A stretch of DNA of 64,000 bases from Aurantiacibacter zhengii (GCF_003584125.1 NZ_QXFL01000002.1:496001-560000); one strand, 5' to 3'. Shown: positions 34,960 through 45,431, counted from the stretch's first letter. The notes: generated by a model from the letters alone, not told the origin. Translations and numbers: made by a program.

Positions 34960-37900
34960 TCAGAAGCGAACCGATACCGAACCGAAGAACTCGCGTCCGT
35001 CGAGGTCGTAACCGTTACCGATCGGAACGTTGTTCACGCTGAACACTTCGGAACCGTCCACCAGCGGCGGGTTCTTGTCGAAGATGTTCGAGACACCGGC
35101 ACGCAGGGTGATCTTGTCATTGAAGTCGTACCGGATCGACGCATTGTGAACGAAGTAATCGTCCGCATAGCCGATGTCGCGGCAGAACACGCCGTCACCC
35201 GGGACAATACCGTTGGGGACGAACACGCCATCAACGACCGAACCCGAACCGTTACCGAGGCAGGTATCGCCGATCACGCCGGTCGGGAGACCGTCGGGAC
35301 CACGACCGAAGGCATCGCTAAGAGGATCGATACCGCTTTCCTGCTGTTCGGTCTTGCCGATCCAGCGGGTCTGCCAGGTCAGGGTCACCGGACCGTAACC
35401 GACAGAACCGATGGCACGGCCCGTCCAGGACGGGAAGCCGAATTCGCCGGTGAAGTCCTCGAAATCCTCGCTGTCTTCGAGAATGAAGAGCGTGCTGCGT
35501 TCGATCAGGTGGTTCGCCTGCAAGTTGAGGCCCAGTTCGAGCACATCGCCGCCCATCACCACATCGTATCCGAACGTGGCGTTCATATCGATACCGCGGA
35601 CGGTTTCCTTGTCCTGGTTGAGGAACTGCGGGAAGGCCAGCGTGATCAGCTGACGACCGCCCGAAGTTACCAACTGGTCGCAATAGATACTGCGATTGTA
35701 GTTGGCGGGCAGTTCACCATCGGCCGTCAACGTGATGTCGGCCGTGTCGTAGCACTCATCGACCGTGAACTGGGCGGACAGTTCGGCGATCGAGTCCTCG
35801 ACGATGATCGAGTAGTAGTTGAAGTTGAACGAGAAATCGAAATCACCGAAGTTTTCAGCGATCGCGACACCTGCAGTGAACGACTTCGAGGTTTCCGGAT
35901 CGAGTGCGAGACTGCCCTGGTTCGCAACTTCGATGCTGCTGCCCGTTACCGTGTTGGTCGCAGCAGGGTTGATACCAACCCGGGTCGGATCGCGGCCTTC
36001 GGCCCGGCAGACCGCGAGCAGCGCGGCATCGCGGGTGTCGAGATCGGCCTGATAGCCGGCCTCGCGATCAGCCGAATCCAGAGCCTGGAACGCGGCGGCG
36101 GGAACCGCGCACGGATCGGTGATGGTAGTGAAGCCGGTGATACCGCCCAGGAAGTTCTCACGAAGGTTCGGCGCGCGGAACGACGTACCATAGGTTGCCT
36201 TGAGGAGAACCTGCTGGACCGGACGCCAGTCGGCCTTGACCGAGTAGGTCGTGGCTGTGCCGTAGAACTCTTCCTCGCTCACACGGCCAGCCGCGTTGAC
36301 GTTGAACTCGCCCCAGCGCTCGCTGTCGAACACCGGAATGTCGACTTCGCCGAAGGCTTCCATGATGTACTTGTCACCGTTGGTGCCGAAGTCACGGAAG
36401 AAACCGAAGAACAGGCCGTTGGAGGCGTTGAAGTCCGGCGTCGTCGCGATGCTGTCGTGACGGAACTCGCCACCAAGCACGACCGAGAGCGGGCCTGCGG
36501 GCAGTTCGAAGAGTTCACCCGTGGCATAAGCCGAAAGAACGACCTGCTCGTACGTCGTGTCGACGACGCGCTGACCGAACACGTAATCGCGCTCTGCCTG
36601 TGTGGCGAAATCGCCAAACGGAAGCTGGAAGATACTGTCGGCAAACAGGTTGACCGGGACACAGCCCTGCACGAGATCGGGCGCGGCCAGGTTCGGGTTC
36701 GACAAGGTGCCGCACGGGCCGATGTATCGCGGATCGCCGCCGCGAATGTCAGCGTTGGGCGATCCGGGGCGGGTGTCACCGATGTTCACGATCGGGCCGG
36801 CGAAGATGTCGACATCGTTGTTGTAGTCGTCGGCGATGCCGTCACCGTTGTTGTCGACCACGCCGTCTTCATCGAAGTCGGCGGTCGGATCGATGCCCAG
36901 CGCATAGGCCAGCTTGTCTTCACGGATACCGCGACGGATGGAAAGGCCTTCCGAGCGCGAATAGACGCCGGAGACTTCGAAGCTCCAGGTATCGCCGATG
37001 AACGGCAGGTCACCACGGAAGCCGAGGACGCCGCGATACTGTTCCTGCGTCACGTCCACATTGTTACGGTCGCCGCGGATCTGCGCGCTGGCGTCAACCG
37101 GCAGCGAGATACCGTAGACACCGCGAGAGAACGCCGAGCCCGGAGGTGCGTAGACATCGAACGAACCAGGGCGGGACCCGTTATTGTCGCCGAAGTCATC
37201 GGCCTGGAAGTTGTCGAGCAGGCGACAGTCGACACCGTCGGGATTGTTGCCCGAGATGTTACAGGGGTTGAACGGGTTGAGGTTCGGCACCGACGGGAAG
37301 ACCGACGGGGCGCCGGTGTTGTCCGAGAAAACCTCCGCACGGCTGTACAGCGCTTCGAAGAACGGCGTGATGTTCATGTCGCCGCCCAGCGAATACTCAC
37401 CGTAAGCCATCACGTTGTAAAGCTTCTGCTCGGTGATGAACGAACGCTCCGGGTTCGTGCCGTTCGTGTTGTAGTCGAAGAAGTCGACATCGCGAATGCC
37501 GTCACCGTCACGGTCGAGCTGCGTGCCGAATGCGTTAGCAGAGTCCGCGAAGGGGAAGTCGGGGAAGCCCGGATAGTTCGAGTTGCCCGGGCCAGCGTAG
37601 TAGGCCGAGCCGCCGAAGCTGTAATTCTGGAAGATACGGCCCGTGAAACCCGTCAGCACGCATTCGTTGTTCGGAATGGTGAGGTCACCGCCCGTCTGGT
37701 TTTCCAGAATGGCACGTTCAGCAACACCCACGCGGCGGATTTCGCCAGTGTTGGTGAGCTCATAGTCGGTGCGGCAACCGTTGAAGTATTCACGGTCGCT
37801 GAGCTTGACCTCGTCACGATAGGCATATTCAGCACCAAAGCCGATGAAGCCGCGGTCGAACTGCTTACCCCAGGAACCGCTGACGGTGTAGTCGTTACCG

Positions 37901-38577
37901 CCACCGCCGGGATTGTAGCTGCCCGAAGCGAACAGTTCGACACCGTCGAGGTCGTTGCGCAACACGATGTTACCCACGCCGGCAACCGCGTCCGAACCGT
38001 AGACCGACGATGCACCGTCGAGCAGGAGGTCATAGCGCGCGATCAGCGAGGACGGCAGCAGGTTGATGGACGGGCTCGTGGGAGCGCCTTCCACACCGGC
38101 CGGAGCAAGACGGCGACCGTTGATCAGGAGCAGCGTACGGTTCGCGCCGAGGCCGCGAAGATTGAGGGTCTGCGAACCCGGACCGTTGTCGAGGACGAAG
38201 CCCTGGAAAGTCGCGTCGATCTGCTGGCCGGAAGCCGCCTGCGAACGCTGCAGGATCTGCGCGGCGTCGAATTCACCGACGTCGCGGGCCGTTTCCGTCT
38301 CGAGGATCTGGAGCGGCGAGGTGCTGCTGTAGGTGTCGCGACGAACACGCGAACCGGTCACCACGATGGTATCGCCTTCGGTGACTTCGCCGAAGGCGCC
38401 GGTGTCGTCATCGGTCACTACGGTTACGTCGCCGGGGTCGTTATTGGTTACCCCGTCCGCGGTTACTTCATCATCGTCCTGGGTGTCCTGCGCGTAAGCA
38501 GGTGCGCCCGCCAGCAAGGCGACGGCGGATACCGACGCGGCGAGACCGGTTACGGTGGTCTTTCCAAACTTTTTCAT
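34960..38577 (-). CDS. TonB-dependent receptor, large (1205 residues)
   Basis: The ATG at 38577 follows CTGGAGTCGTA and begins a signal peptide (VALLAGAPAYAQ). A very acidic N-terminal segment leads to the TonB box-like TIVVTGSRVRR (about 69-79). The plug (about 85-215; DAAQILQRSQAASGQQI, GLGANRTLLLINGRRLAP) precedes a barrel ending in SVRF. Asp-rich loops at about 355-373 and 567-590 resemble calcium-binding type-3/EF-hand loops. At 1205 residues it is longer than iron-siderophore receptors and matches the Sphingomonad oligopeptide/carbohydrate-type group; substrate unknown. No neighbouring transport genes. Confidence 0.93.
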   Translation of the reverse strand: MKKFGKTTVTGLAASVSAVALLAGAPAYAQDTQDDDEVTADGVTNNDPGDVTVVTDDDTGAFGEVTEGDTIVVTGSRVRRDTYSSTSPLQILETETARDVGEFDAAQILQRSQAASGQQIDATFQGFVLDNGPGSQTLNLRGLGANRTLLLINGRRLAPAGVEGAPTSPSINLLPSSLIARYDLLLDGASSVYGSDAVAGVGNIVLRNDLDGVELFASGSYNPGGGGNDYTVSGSWGKQFDRGFIGFGAEYAYRDEVKLSDREYFNGCRTDYELTNTGEIRRVGVAERAILENQTGGDLTIPNNECVLTGFTGRIFQNYSFGGSAYYAGPGNSNYPGFPDFPFADSANAFGTQLDRDGDGIRDVDFFDYNTNGTNPERSFITEQKLYNVMAYGEYSLGGDMNITPFFEALYSRAEVFSDNTGAPSVFPSVPNLNPFNPCNISGNNPDGVDCRLLDNFQADDFGDNNGSRPGSFDVYAPPGSAFSRGVYGISLPVDASAQIRGDRNNVDVTQEQYRGVLGFRGDLPFIGDTWSFEVSGVYSRSEGLSIRRGIREDKLAYALGIDPTADFDEDGVVDNNGDGIADDYNNDVDIFAGPIVNIGDTRPGSPNADIRGGDPRYIGPCGTLSNPNLAAPDLVQGCVPVNLFADSIFQLPFGDFATQAERDYVFGQRVVDTTYEQVVLSAYATGELFELPAGPLSVVLGGEFRHDSIATTPDFNASNGLFFGFFRDFGTNGDKYIMEAFGEVDIPVFDSERWGEFNVNAAGRVSEEEFYGTATTYSVKADWRPVQQVLLKATYGTSFRAPNLRENFLGGITGFTTITDPCAVPAAAFQALDSADREAGYQADLDTRDAALLAVCRAEGRDPTRVGINPAATNTVTGSSIEVANQGSLALDPETSKSFTAGVAIAENFGDFDFSFNFNYYSIIVEDSIAELSAQFTVDECYDTADITLTADGELPANYNRSIYCDQLVTSGGRQLITLAFPQFLNQDKETVRGIDMNATFGYDVVMGGDVLELGLNLQANHLIERSTLFILEDSEDFEDFTGEFGFPSWTGRAIGSVGYGPVTLTWQTRWIGKTEQQESGIDPLSDAFGRGPDGLPTGVIGDTCLGNGSGSVVDGVFVPNGIVPGDGVFCRDIGYADDYFVHNASIRYDFNDKITLRAGVSNIFDKNPPLVDGSEVFSVNNVPIGNGYDLDGREFFGSVSVRF

Positions 38578-38736
38578 TACGACTCCAGCCCTAGTTTCAG
38601 GCCGGACCCCCAATGCCGCAATGCAACACACCGCCACGTTCGGAGGCACTTGCGATTACAATGCTTTGAGAGTCTCGGCCCACAGATAACCGGGGAAGAG
38701 TTGCAATAGCGAACGCGTGTTGTCAAAGCGCCTGTC

Positions 38737-38767
38737 GTGATTTTGTCGCTTATGTAACAAAAATCAC
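38737..38767 (-). promoter_or_regulatory. Imperfect inverted repeat upstream of the TonB-dependent receptor
   Basis: Arms GTGATTTTGT (38737-38746) and ACAAAAATCAC (38757-38767) around a ten-base spacer, one extra A in the second arm. It lies about 160-190 bases before the receptor start and 56 bases after clpB, so it could be an operator for the receptor or a weak clpB hairpin. Confidence 0.4.
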
Positions 38768-38822
38768 ACAGTTACCGGTGCAACCATTGGCGGGGCGGCG
38801 CGGGACGGTGCGGAGCTGCTTA

Positions 38823-41402
38823 TCAGGTAACATTCATTTCCAGCTGACCGTCACCCTCGTCGATATGGACCGTGCTGCCATCAGGCACCTTGCCCTCCAG
38901 CAACATCTCGGCGAGCGGATCCTGCACGTAGCGTTGCACCGCGCGTTTCAGCGGCCTTGCGCCGTAGACGGGATCGTAGCCGACCCGGCCCAGCCACGCC
39001 CGCGCGCCCTGCGTCAGGTCCAGCACGATCTTGCGGTCTTTCAGCAGCTTCTGCACCCGGTTCACCTGGATATCCACGATCGGCGCCATGTGCTCCATGC
39101 CAAGGCGGTGGAACAGCACGATCTCGTCCAGCCGGTTCAGGAATTCGGGGCGGAAATGCCCGCGCACCACGTCCATCACCTGGTCCTCGACATCGTCCAC
39201 CTTCTGGTCTTCGCCCAAGTTCGACAGGAACTGGCTGCCAAGGTTGCTGGTGAGGATGATGAGGGTGTTGGAAAAGTCCACGACGCGGCCCTGGCCGTCC
39301 GTCAGGCGGCCATCGTCAAGCACCTGCAACAGCACGTTGAATACGTCCTGGTGGGCCTTTTCCACCTCGTCGAACAGCACCACCTGGTATGGCCTGCGCC
39401 GCACCGCCTCGGTCAGCACGCCGCCCTCGTCGTAGCCGACGTAGCCCGGAGGCGCGCCGATCAAACGGGCGACGGCGTGCTTTTCCATGAACTCGCTCAT
39501 GTCGATGCGCACCATCGCCTGGTCGTCGTCGAACAGGAAAGCGGCCAGCGCCTTGGTCAGCTCCGTCTTGCCGACGCCCGTGGGGCCGAGGAACAGGAAG
39601 CTGCCGAGCGGACGGCCCGGATCCTGCAAACCGGCACGCGCGCGGCGCACGGCCTTGGAGACGGCCTCCACGGCCTTTTCCTGGCCGATCACGCGCTTGC
39701 CGAGAGCCTCTTCCATCTTGAGCAGCTTCTCGCGCTCGCCTTCCAGCATCTTTTCCATCGGCACGCCGGTCCACCGGCTTACGACATTGGCGATATCGTC
39801 CTCGGTGACCTCTTCCTTCAGCAGCGCGTTCTCGGTCTGGCCTTCGGCTTCGGCCAGCTGCTTTTCCAGCTGGGGAATGGTGCCGTAGGAAAGCTCGCCC
39901 GCCTTGGCGAGGTCGCCCGCACGCTGAGCCTGTTCCAGTTCGATGCGCGCGGCGTCGAGGTCTTCCTTGATCCGCGCCTCGGCGTGGATCTTGTCCCGCT
40001 CGTTCTGCCAACGGGTGGTCAGTTCGCTGGACTGCTGTTCCAGATTGGCGAGTTCCGCCCGCAGGTTGGCGAGACGATCCTTGGAAGCATCGTCCGACTC
40101 CTTCGCCAGCGCCGATTCCTCGATCTTGAGCTGGATGATCCGCCGGTCGAGCGACTCGATTTCCTCGGGCTTGCTTTCCACTTCCATGCGGATGCGGCTG
40201 GCGGCCTCGTCCATCAGGTCGATGGCCTTGTCCGGCAGGAAGCGGTCCGCGATGTAGCGCTCGGAAAGCTGGGCTGCGGCGACGATCGCGGCATCGGTGA
40301 TGCGCACGCCGTGATGCAGCTCGTACTTTTCCTTGATCCCGCGCAGGATGGAAATGGTGTCCTCCACGCTCGGCTCGTCCACGTAGACGGGCTGGAAGCG
40401 GCGTTGCAGCGCGGCGTCCTTCTCCACGTACTTCTGGTATTCATCCAGCGTCGTCGCGCCGATGCAGTGCAGTTCGCCGCGTGCAAGGGCGGGTTTCAGC
40501 AGGTTGGAGGCATCCATGCTGCCTTCGCTGGCACCGGCACCGATCAGCGTGTGCATCTCGTCGATGAACAGGATGATCTGGCCTTCGGCGCCCTTCACTT
40601 CATCGAGCACGGCTTTCAGCCGTTCCTCGAACTCGCCGCGGTATTTGGCACCGGCAATCAGGCTGCCCATGTCGAGCGCCATCAGCTGCCTGTCCTTCAG
40701 GCTGTCGGGCACGTCACCGTTGGCGATGCGCAGCGCAAGGCCCTCGGCAATGGCGGTCTTGCCGGTGCCGGGCTCGCCGATCACGACCGGATTGTTCTTC
40801 GTGCGCCGGGCCAGGATCTGGATGACGCGGCGAATTTCCTCGTCGCGGCCGATCACCGGGTCCAGCTTGCCGTCACGCGCCTTCTGCGTCAGGTCCTGCG
40901 CGTACTTCTTCATGGCGTCGTAGGCGGCTTCGGCGTTGGCGGTGTCCGCTGTCTTGCCCTTGCGCAGTTCGTTGATGGCGCTGTTCAGCGCTTCGGGCTT
41001 CAGCCCTGCATCGCCCAGCGCCTGTCCGGCCTTGGTCTGCTTCGACAGGGCCAGCGCCAACAGCAGGCGCTCCACGGTTACATAGCTGTCTCCAGCCTTT
41101 TCCGCGACCTGCTCGGCCTGGTCGAGTACACGCACGGCATCGTTGTCGAGGCCCGGCGTCTGCTGCGCCCCGCCGCCGCTGACAGCCGGTATCTTGGCCA
41201 GCAGCGCGTCGACCTGCTGCACGGCTTTCAGTGGATCACCGCCTGCCCGTTGGATCAGCCCGGGTGCCATGCCTTCCTCGTCCTCCAGCAGGGCCTTCAG
41301 GATATGCTCCGGACTTATGCGCTGGTGGTTGTTGCGAATGGCAACGGTTTGCGCGCTCTGGAGAAAGCCCTTTGCGCGGTCGGTAAATTTCTCAAGGTTC
41401 AT
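38823..41402 (-). CDS. clpB: ATP-dependent chaperone ClpB
   Basis: 859 residues. N-terminal Clp repeat domain (1-150), first AAA with Walker [10 protein letters not shown] near 205, the coiled-coil M domain at about 410-525, and second AAA with GPTGVGKTE near 605. Disaggregates protein aggregates with DnaK. The ATG is preceded by GAGGGG. The promoter upstream matches the alphaproteobacterial RpoH consensus. Divergent from the M16 peptidase gene. Confidence 0.98.
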   Translation of the reverse strand: MNLEKFTDRAKGFLQSAQTVAIRNNHQRISPEHILKALLEDEEGMAPGLIQRAGGDPLKAVQQVDALLAKIPAVSGGGAQQTPGLDNDAVRVLDQAEQVAEKAGDSYVTVERLLLALALSKQTKAGQALGDAGLKPEALNSAINELRKGKTADTANAEAAYDAMKKYAQDLTQKARDGKLDPVIGRDEEIRRVIQILARRTKNNPVVIGEPGTGKTAIAEGLALRIANGDVPDSLKDRQLMALDMGSLIAGAKYRGEFEERLKAVLDEVKGAEGQIILFIDEMHTLIGAGASEGSMDASNLLKPALARGELHCIGATTLDEYQKYVEKDAALQRRFQPVYVDEPSVEDTISILRGIKEKYELHHGVRITDAAIVAAAQLSERYIADRFLPDKAIDLMDEAASRIRMEVESKPEEIESLDRRIIQLKIEESALAKESDDASKDRLANLRAELANLEQQSSELTTRWQNERDKIHAEARIKEDLDAARIELEQAQRAGDLAKAGELSYGTIPQLEKQLAEAEGQTENALLKEEVTEDDIANVVSRWTGVPMEKMLEGEREKLLKMEEALGKRVIGQEKAVEAVSKAVRRARAGLQDPGRPLGSFLFLGPTGVGKTELTKALAAFLFDDDQAMVRIDMSEFMEKHAVARLIGAPPGYVGYDEGGVLTEAVRRRPYQVVLFDEVEKAHQDVFNVLLQVLDDGRLTDGQGRVVDFSNTLIILTSNLGSQFLSNLGEDQKVDDVEDQVMDVVRGHFRPEFLNRLDEIVLFHRLGMEHMAPIVDIQVNRVQKLLKDRKIVLDLTQGARAWLGRVGYDPVYGARPLKRAVQRYVQDPLAEMLLEGKVPDGSTVHIDEGDGQLEMNVT

Positions 41403-41430
41403 AGTGTCCCCTCAAATCCTTTCCACCAAC

Positions 41431-41458
41431 AGATAGTGTTACATTTTAGCAACACAAG
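41431..41458 (-). promoter_or_regulatory. RpoH (heat-shock sigma-32)-type promoter of clpB
   Basis: On the minus strand CTTG (41458-41455), a 17-base spacer, then ACTATCT (41437-41431). It matches the alphaproteobacterial consensus CTTG-N17-CYTATNT except for the first -10 base. It would start transcription about 22 bases before the ATG. Confidence 0.65.
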
Positions 41459-41679
41459 TGTTGTCTGACGGCAAATTTCGTGCCGGCACCCATATCTTTC
41501 CTCCACCCTGAGATGCAGTCGCGCGTCCGAAGTTTCAATAGAGGCTACCGCTGCCCGCGGCCCGTTCATTGACACAGGACAAGCGCCGCACTCGGCCAGC
41601 GGCTGACGCGGTTCGACGAAATGCACGATACTGCGATGAAACGGCTTCCGTCAGCGCCGCAGCGTGCTATCGGTTTCAC

Positions 41680-44574
41680 ATGAAAAGACGTTTCGCACTG
41701 CGCACGCTCGCCCCCTTCACCGCTGCCCTTGCTCTCGCAGCATGCTCCACGACTGCCAGCGAACCGGCACAGACCATATCCGGTCGGTCGGCGCCGCAAT
41801 CTGCCGCGCAGTCGCAGATCGCCTCGCTCAACGACATCATCGCGGCGGTGGATATCCCGTACGAGACCTTCACGCTCGAGAACGGTCTCACCACCATCGT
41901 GCACACCGACCGCAAGTCGCCGCTGGTCGGCGTAACGGTATACTACCGTGTCGGATCGAAGCACGAGCCGCGCGGCCGCACCGGCTTTGCCCACCTGTTC
42001 GAACACATCATGTTCACCGGCAGCGAGAACGTGGAGAACTTCGACATTCCGCTGGAAGCCGCGGGATCCACCGGCACCAACGGCTCCACCAGCTACGATC
42101 GCACCAACTATGTCGAGACCGTACCCACCGGCGCACTGAACCTGGCGCTGATGATGGAAGCCGACCGCATGGGCTACCTGCTCGGCGCGGTTACGCAGGA
42201 ACGGCTCGATAACCAGCGCATGGTGGTGCAGAACGAGAAGCGGCAGGGCGACAACCAGCCTTACGGACTGCTGCGCTACCAGGTTTCCGAAGGCCTGTTC
42301 CCCGTCGGCCACCCCTATCGCCACTCCACCATCGGATCGATGGCAGATCTTTCGGCCGCCAGCCTGCTGGATGTTCGCGGGTGGTTCACCGACAATTACG
42401 GCCCCAACAACGTCGTGCTCGCGCTGACCGGCGACATCGATGCAGAGACCGCCCGCCCGATGGTGGAGCGCTGGTTCGGCGCGATCCCGCGCGGGCCGGA
42501 AGTCGAGCAATTCGAAGCCGGGCCGGTAACCCTGGCGCAGCCGCGCTCCGACGTCATGACCGACCAGGTGCCGCAGGAACTGATCCTGCGGGCATGGACC
42601 GGGCCGGACATGCAGCACCCCGATGCCGCGGCATTGCAGGTGGGCATGTCCATCCTTGGCGGGCTGAATTCCTCGCGCCTCGACAATGCCATGGTGCGCG
42701 GGCAGGAACTGGCGACCAGCGCCTCTGCCTATTACCAGGCCTACGAACAGCTCGGCATGGCGCAGGCCATTGTCCAGGTGCGCCCGGACAAGACACGTGA
42801 AGAGGCCCAGGCCCTGCTCGAGGCCGAGATCGCCCGCCTGATCGAGGACGGTCCGACACAGGACGAGCTTGACCGCGCCACCACCCAGATCGCCTCCAGC
42901 CTCGTCGGTTCGCTCGAACAGATCGGCGGCTTTGGCGGCAAGGGTGCGATCCTGGCCGAGGGTCTGCTATACACGGGCAACGCGGATTTCTACCGCACCG
43001 AACTGGAACGCATCGCGCAGCTTACCCCGGAAGACGTGCGCGCGGCGATGGAACGCTGGCTCACCCGTCCCGCCTATAACCTCGCGATCGTACCCGGCGA
43101 ACGCACGCTCGACGGTGCCGACATGGGCGGCTGGGGCGACGAGGATCGCGCCGCCGCACCCGAACCCGACACCGGAACCGATGTGGAAGTCGTGCGCACC
43201 GGGCCCGAAATCGCACTGCCCACGCCCGAACCGGTGGGCGAACTCACCTTCCCCGAGGTTGAGCGCGCCACGCTTTCCAACGGTATCGATGTGGTGCTGG
43301 CGCGCCGGGCATCGGTGCCCAAGGTCTCGCTGGCGATGACGTTCGATGCAGGCTCGGTCGTCGACCCTGCCGGGCAATACGGCACCCATGCAACCATGGT
43401 CGACCTGCTGACCGAAGGCACGACCACGCGCAGCGCGCTGGATATCGCCGTAGAGCAGGAAACGCTGGGCGCTTCGCTCAGCGTCAATGCCGGCACGGAA
43501 ACCACGACAGCCTTCCTCTCCGCCCTCAGTCCCAATCTCGTTCCCTCGCTGGAACTGCTGGCCGATGTCGTGCGCAATCCCGCATTCGCACCCGATGCGA
43601 TGGAGCGGGTGAAAAACCAGCGCATGGCCGGGGTGGCGCAGGAACTGTCTTCCCCCGCCGGCCTCGCAAACCGTGCGTTCTATCCGCTGGTCTACGGCCA
43701 GACGCACCCTTACGCCTATGCCTCGACCTCCGGCGATGCCGATGCGATCGGCGCCCTGACCCGTGCCGACATGGTGGCCGAACACGACGAGTGGATCCGT
43801 CCCGCCACGGCCACGATTACCGCCGTGGGCGACGTGACGATGGACGAACTGGTCGCGGCGCTGGAAGCCACCCTGGGCGACTGGCAGGATCCGGGAACGC
43901 CGGTTCCTGCCAAGGACGTTGACCAGACCCCCGCGCTGGCCAATGCGCCGCGCGTGGTGGTGGTCGACCGCCCGAACTCGCCGTCCAGCTACCTGGTGCT
44001 CGGTCGCCCGGCGCGTATCGCTGGCTGGCAGCCCGGCATGGAAGCGCTGGACCTTGCCAACGAGGTGATCGGCAGCGGCTTCCTCTCCCGCCTCAATAAC
44101 GACCTGCGCGAAACCAAGGGCTGGACCTACGGCATCGGCTCCGGCGTGCCGAGCGCGCAGGGCCCGCGCGTGTTCCGCATCGCCACACAGGTGCAGGCGG
44201 ACCGCACGGCAGATTCGATCCGCGTGATCCTGGACCAGCTGGAGGCATTCCCCGCCACCCGGCCCGTGGACGATGTGGAACTGCAGCGCGTGACCGACGG
44301 CAACGTGCGCAACCTGCCCAACCGTTACGAGACGAACGGGCAGGTGCTCGGCGCGCTGCTCAGCAACCAGAACGCGGGCCGCGATGATCGCTATCAGGTC
44401 ATGCTGCCGCAGCTTTACAGCGCCGTGGATGCCGACGACATCAACGCCGCCGCGCGCGAATACCTGCAGCCGGAAAACATCACCATCGTCGTGGTGGGCG
44501 ACCGGGAAACGGTTGAACCGCAGCTGGAAAGCCTCGATATCGATGTAACGTATGTCGAGGCGGACAGCCTTTAA
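41680..44574 (+). CDS. M16 family metallopeptidase lipoprotein (two M16 units)
   Basis: 964 residues from the ATG at 41680; the frame to 41569 is not supported. Lipobox ALAAC with Cys22. The first M16 unit holds the zinc motif H105-LF-E108-H109 (AHLFEHIMF) and further E residues near 175-185. The second unit (from about 530) has GTHATMVDLLTEGT where HXXEH would be, so it is the inactive half as in pitrilysin-type two-domain proteins. Likely a periplasmic zinc peptidase. A small protein gene follows after 24 bases. Confidence 0.93.
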   Translation: MKRRFALRTLAPFTAALALAACSTTASEPAQTISGRSAPQSAAQSQIASLNDIIAAVDIPYETFTLENGLTTIVHTDRKSPLVGVTVYYRVGSKHEPRGRTGFAHLFEHIMFTGSENVENFDIPLEAAGSTGTNGSTSYDRTNYVETVPTGALNLALMMEADRMGYLLGAVTQERLDNQRMVVQNEKRQGDNQPYGLLRYQVSEGLFPVGHPYRHSTIGSMADLSAASLLDVRGWFTDNYGPNNVVLALTGDIDAETARPMVERWFGAIPRGPEVEQFEAGPVTLAQPRSDVMTDQVPQELILRAWTGPDMQHPDAAALQVGMSILGGLNSSRLDNAMVRGQELATSASAYYQAYEQLGMAQAIVQVRPDKTREEAQALLEAEIARLIEDGPTQDELDRATTQIASSLVGSLEQIGGFGGKGAILAEGLLYTGNADFYRTELERIAQLTPEDVRAAMERWLTRPAYNLAIVPGERTLDGADMGGWGDEDRAAAPEPDTGTDVEVVRTGPEIALPTPEPVGELTFPEVERATLSNGIDVVLARRASVPKVSLAMTFDAGSVVDPAGQYGTHATMVDLLTEGTTTRSALDIAVEQETLGASLSVNAGTETTTAFLSALSPNLVPSLELLADVVRNPAFAPDAMERVKNQRMAGVAQELSSPAGLANRAFYPLVYGQTHPYAYASTSGDADAIGALTRADMVAEHDEWIRPATATITAVGDVTMDELVAALEATLGDWQDPGTPVPAKDVDQTPALANAPRVVVVDRPNSPSSYLVLGRPARIAGWQPGMEALDLANEVIGSGFLSRLNNDLRETKGWTYGIGSGVPSAQGPRVFRIATQVQADRTADSIRVILDQLEAFPATRPVDDVELQRVTDGNVRNLPNRYETNGQVLGALLSNQNAGRDDRYQVMLPQLYSAVDADDINAAAREYLQPENITIVVVGDRETVEPQLESLDIDVTYVEADSL

Positions 44575-44598
44575 GTCCGCTCCAGAGGAGAATTGCAA

Positions 44599-44907
44599 AT
44601 GTCCGAAGTGGGTGGAACCTACGATTTCGTCGCCCAGTCCCCGATGGGGGAGCAGACCGGGACCTTTACCGTCGTGCCCGGCCCTGGAGGAGACACCTTC
44701 AACGGCCAGCTTTCCGGCGGCATGGGCACGATGGACGTGCAGGATGGCACTATCAGCGGCGATACGCTGACCTGGAAGATGAAGATGGGCATGCCCATGC
44801 CGATGACGCTGGATTGCGAAGCGACCGTCGATGGCGATGCCGTGAACGGCACGATCAAGGCCGGCATGATGGGCACCATGCCCTTCACCGCCCAGCGCCA
44901 GGACTAG
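44599..44907 (+). CDS. Small Gly/Met-rich hypothetical protein
   Basis: 102 residues from the ATG at 44599, with GAGGAG nearby; a TTG two codons upstream is possible. No signal peptide. The sequence is beta-rich with repeated Gly/Met patterns (GGYDF-like start, KMKMGMPMPMTLDCEATVDG, GTIKAGMMGTMPF). It could be a lipocalin-like or solute-binding small barrel, but the family is not recognised. It follows the M16 peptidase and ends overlapping the trmL stop (CTAG). Confidence 0.8.
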   Translation: MSEVGGTYDFVAQSPMGEQTGTFTVVPGPGGDTFNGQLSGGMGTMDVQDGTISGDTLTWKMKMGMPMPMTLDCEATVDGDAVNGTIKAGMMGTMPFTAQRQD

Positions 44908-45431
44908 AACTTGCCCCGCAGCGCCTGGTAGGCCGCTGCCGTTACCGTGTTGGCGAGGTTGAGCGAGCGGATGTGCGAAGAGCGCATCGGCAGGCTGACC
45001 TCGCATTCACGGTGTCGGTCCCGGATTGACGACGGCAACCCCTTCGTCTCGCTGCCGAATACGAGGATGGCGTCCTGCGGGTAATCCAGCTCGTAGAAGG
45101 TGGTGGCTGCATCATCCTCGAACAGGAACATCTGCCCTGCGCGCGGCTGGCGATCGGCGAGAAAAGCGTCCCAGTCGGCATATTCGCTCAACGCGACATG
45201 CTGCCAGTAATCCAGCCCTGAACGCTTCAGATGCTTGTCCGATAGCGTGAAGCCGTAAGGCCGGATCAACACCAGCTCCATGTCCAGCGCCACGCAGGTG
45301 CGCCCCACGGCCCCGGTGTTGTGCGGGATTTCCGGGTGGACGAGGACGATGGTTGGCGAAGACGCGGAGATAAGACGATCCTGCGGCGCGGTGCTACATG
45401 TTGTCCGGCACGGCGTTTCCGGTCCGCGCAT
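44904..45431 (-). CDS. trmL: tRNA (cytidine(34)-2'-O)-methyltransferase TrmL (SPOUT family)
   Basis: 175 residues from the only in-frame start, ATG at 45431, which lies 38 bases inside the preceding gene. The SPOUT core begins at IVLVHPEIPHNTGAVGRTC; knot motifs FGSETKGLP and SLNLANTVTAAAYQAL are complete. Methylates the wobble base of tRNA-Leu. The first 27 or so residues are an extra extension that overlaps the upstream reading frame. The stop codon overlaps the convergent small gene. Confidence 0.93.
   Translation of the reverse strand: MRGPETPCRTTCSTAPQDRLISASSPTIVLVHPEIPHNTGAVGRTCVALDMELVLIRPYGFTLSDKHLKRSGLDYWQHVALSEYADWDAFLADRQPRAGQMFLFEDDAATTFYELDYPQDAILVFGSETKGLPSSIRDRHRECEVSLPMRSSHIRSLNLANTVTAAAYQALRGKF

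Noticed and set aside
34933..38709. 1258-residue plus-strand open frame opposite the TonB-dependent receptor
   Set aside because: It mirrors the receptor frame, starts without a ribosome site and has Arg/Val/Asp-rich low-quality protein. It is a by-product of GC-biased codon use.
38778..41468. 896-residue plus-strand open frame opposite clpB
   Set aside because: The ClpB frame is complete with all motifs. The antisense frame shows only His/Leu/Gln-rich shadow sequence.
42967..45006. 679-residue minus-strand frame opposite the M16 peptidase
   Set aside because: M16 frame has lipobox, HLFEH and full length. The antisense is His/Gly/Arg-rich noise.
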